Translations under genes and position numbers: made by a program
Assembly (NCBI GenBank): GCA_002774705.1
Contig: PFCN01000024.1
Span: 1 to 5,351, forward strand
Source of the DNA: Candidatus Niyogibacteria bacterium CG10_big_fil_rev_8_21_14_0_10_42_19
GTDB lineage: Bacteria; Patescibacteriota; Minisyncoccia; 1-14-0-10-42-19
Length of the DNA stretch: 5,351 bases
Direction: 5' to 3'
Notes under the pieces: generated by a model
What the model saw: only the letters and a program-made list of their open reading frames with translations
Told to the model about the DNA's origin: nothing
Database searches by the model: none
Shown here: positions 4,177-5,351 of the stretch, piece by piece
Layout of the letters: each line of letters starts with the position of its first letter
Numbering within the stretch: position 1 is the first letter of the stretch

Positions 4177-4956
4177 TTAATTATCTGTAAGACAAACGGA
4201 GTCTACATCTAAAAACGACTCATACTCCCTGGTGTCAAAATTATAAATAAACGAACTTATCCAAGTAAAGCACCCGATAGGCTCGGCAAAACCAGTATCG
4301 TCGGATGAGGTCTTTAAAGGAATATCCTTCATTTTATAAACGCAGGTTTTAAATTCCATTGACATATTCTTGACCCGTCCGACTTCTTTAACGAACGCAA
4401 TCCCGGGATGCTTCACGACATACAACTCCGGGAAGGTCGGTTTTTTTATACCGTATATAAATTCCTTACCACTGTCACCCGCCCAACGATAATGATAAAT
4501 TCTTACCGGAGGCTCCTGCCCGTTATAAAGAGGATCTTTGTCGTCGGAATCAATCACCCACTTCGGGAAAATATTTGGGACATAGTTTTCAAAAAACTGC
4601 CTGAGAAAAGACCTGTCAATTTCGTTAACTACCGCGCCATTATCATTTTTTACAGATTCAAAACTACAACCGCGCATAAACTGCACAATCCCGTAGTTTT
4701 CAAGCGCGCTTATCTGATCAACAATATAACCGGCCATCATTACCGTTCCGAAATTATCACCCTCAACCCATACATTGTATTTTTTAATATTCACCCAAAA
4801 GGTTTTTAAGTCGCAGCTGTCGGTAGAAACGCAATTTTCATTATTAAAAACAAACGTCTCTTCGTCCCAAAAAATAGTCCCCGTCTCCGCTCGCGCGCCC
4901 GAAATAAATATGAGCCCCGTCAATAGAAAAACAAAGATGGAAACTTTAACTTTCAT
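4177..4956 (-). CDS. Exported six-cysteine protein of unknown function
   Basis: I do not recognise this 259-residue protein. It begins with a clear Sec signal peptide: MKVKV, a hydrophobic core SIFVFLLTGLIFISG (6-20), and a signal peptidase I site ARA (21-23) before ETG. The mature part, about 236 residues, has no further membrane segment and is rich in Trp, Tyr and Phe. It has six cysteines at 42, 48, 97, 205, 229 and 255; the even number and export suggest up to three disulfides, which is inference. There is no lipobox, sortase motif or repeat. The ATG overlaps the stop of the small Cys-rich gene upstream (ATGA), and GAGGG lies 6 bases before it, so the two are translationally coupled. Expression should come from the promoter at 5176-5204. 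Only 26 bases separate its stop from the ssrA 3'-end copy, and no strong terminator follows. Reality of the gene is well supported; function is unknown. Confidence 0.85.
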   Translation of the reverse strand: MKVKVSIFVFLLTGLIFISGARAETGTIFWDEETFVFNNENCVSTDSCDLKTFWVNIKKYNVWVEGDNFGTVMMAGYIVDQISALENYGIVQFMRGCSFESVKNDNGAVVNEIDRSFLRQFFENYVPNIFPKWVIDSDDKDPLYNGQEPPVRIYHYRWAGDSGKEFIYGIKKPTFPELYVVKHPGIAFVKEVGRVKNMSMEFKTCVYKMKDIPLKTSSDDTGFAEPIGCFTWISSFIYNFDTREYESFLDVDSVCLTDN

Positions 4957-5138
4957 TTACAGCCCTCGCTTGCGCATCCGTCTTTTTTTTGGCAGGAGTT
5001 TCCTGAATCCTTACAATAAGCAACTCCTTTTTTGCGAGAATCCTCAACGGACCGATAACATTTTTTCGTATGTATCTTAGAATTTTCCGTTTTTACTCTT
5101 TCCTCGCGACAGTCCTCAGGAATCACAATTTTCTTCAT
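4953..5138 (-). CDS. Small Lys-rich six-cysteine protein, cytosolic, unknown function
   Basis: The 61-residue product starts at ATG 5138, chosen because AAAGGGG lies 7 bases upstream. A longer frame from TTG at 5165 has no ribosome site and would start close to the predicted transcript start. There is no signal peptide or membrane segment. Six cysteines lie at 10, 27, 42, 49, 55 and 60, with His23. The last 20 residues hold four of them (C-x6-C-x5-C-x4-C), and Lys, Asp and Glu are abundant. Clustered Cys in a short cytosolic protein suggests metal binding, but the spacing matches no zinc finger or ferredoxin that I recognise. It is the first gene of an operon: its TGA overlaps the ATG of the exported six-cysteine protein. 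Codons look normal for the window. The gene is probable because of promoter, ribosome site and overlap; the role is not known. Confidence 0.75.
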   Translation of the reverse strand: MKKIVIPEDCREERVKTENSKIHTKKCYRSVEDSRKKGVAYCKDSGNSCQKKDGCASEGCK

Positions 5139-5145
5139 AATCTTT

Positions 5146-5152
5146 CCCCTTT
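5146..5152 (-). promoter_or_regulatory. Ribosome site deciding the start of the small Cys-rich gene
   Basis: Minus-strand AAAGGGG ends 7 bases before ATG 5138. It favours this ATG over the in-frame TTG at 5165, which has only TATGAGAT in front. Confidence 0.6.
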
Positions 5153-5175
5153 TTATCTTTTTCAAATCTCATATA

Positions 5176-5204
5176 AAGATACTAGGATCATCCATGATAG
5201 TCAA
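5176..5204 (-). promoter_or_regulatory. Sigma70-type promoter of the Cys-rich operon
   Basis: On the minus strand, TTGACT (5204-5199; 5 of 6 to TTGACA) is followed after exactly 17 bases by TATCTT (5181-5176; 4 of 6 to TATAAT). The predicted start near 5169 gives a leader of about 30 bases to ATG 5138, with the ribosome site inside. This is the only full -35/-10 pair I found in the window. Its -35 lies inside the first codons of the divergent plus-strand frame. Confidence 0.65.
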
Positions 5205-5351
5205 CCTATCCGACTTCGTAGAAGACTATGGACATAAACCAGCGGATGCCTCATATACTATCGTAAAATACCTGACTAACCTCACATACATATTGCACTC
5301 ATTAATAAAATGGGCGCAACATGAAAATACATTGCAAATACACAGGGATTA
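5194..5351 (+). CDS. Probable partial gene, unknown product, running off the window
   Basis: From ATG 5194 the frame stays open for 52 codons to the window end. AGGA at 5184-5187 lies 6 bases before the ATG, and TATAAA (5172-5177) could act as a -10, though without a -35. The visible protein starts MIVNLSDFVEDYGHKPADAS and continues into an amphipathic helix-like stretch with TIVKYLTNLTYILHSLIKWAQ (23-43). No signal peptide and no family signature are seen. It is divergent from the Cys-rich operon, whose -35 box it overlaps. An open frame of this length in AT-rich DNA is modest evidence, so the start and the gene itself remain provisional. Confidence 0.5.
   Translation, partial: MIVNLSDFVEDYGHKPADASYTIVKYLTNLTYILHSLIKWAQHENTLQIHRD

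Noticed and set aside
3948..4190. Open plus-strand frame of 80 codons
   Set aside because: It begins inside the ssrA terminator and runs through palindromes and the tmRNA 3'-end copy, with no ribosome site and no family features.
4408..5080. Two plus-strand frames antisense to the exported protein gene
   Set aside because: They are shadows of the minus-strand operon, which has a signal peptide, ribosome sites, an ATGA overlap and a promoter; the plus frames have none.

Overview
The window looks like a piece of a small, moderately AT-rich bacterial genome, most likely a Patescibacteria (CPR, Parcubacteria-like) member. The inference rests on the style of the MurD N-terminus (GLGLHGGG), a compact arginyl-tRNA synthetase, Lys-rich proteins, tight or leaderless gene starts, a tmRNA without an encoded CCA, and short GC-rich palindromes in otherwise AT-rich spacers. 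TGA acts as a normal stop in the one gene that ends with it. Lineage is an inference from sequence style only.

Layout. Bases 1-307 (minus) carry the first ~102 codons of murD (peptidoglycan precursor synthesis), divergent from an alpha/beta hydrolase at 366-1115 (plus) with a strong Shine-Dalgarno and a clean intrinsic terminator. A 335-base gene-free spacer (1116-1450) is packed with inverted repeats. It separates the hydrolase from the convergent argS (1451-3046, minus). argS and smpB (3139-3582, plus) are divergent across 92 bases; both lack a Shine-Dalgarno and both have a TGG-plus-hexamer -10-like element ending exactly 6 bases before ATG, which suggests leaderless transcription. smpB is followed after 4 bases by ssrA (tmRNA, 3587-3925), so the two partners of trans-translation form one unit closed by a terminator. 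All four tmRNA pseudoknots and a short tag (ANKPALAYA) can be read.

Downstream of ssrA (3926-4176) lie four palindromes, then a degenerate second copy of the tmRNA 3' end with CCA intact. This resembles an attachment-site relic or a decayed partial duplication. The right end holds a two-gene minus-strand operon: a 61-residue six-cysteine protein and an exported six-cysteine protein, joined by an ATGA overlap and preceded by a good sigma70-type promoter. That promoter overlaps the beginning of a probable divergent plus-strand gene running off the window end (5194-5351).

The recognisable genes (murD, argS, smpB, ssrA) are housekeeping. The less ordinary material is the ssrA 3' duplication, the structured spacers and the small Cys-rich operon. 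No CRISPR array, transposase, integrase or defence system is visible.
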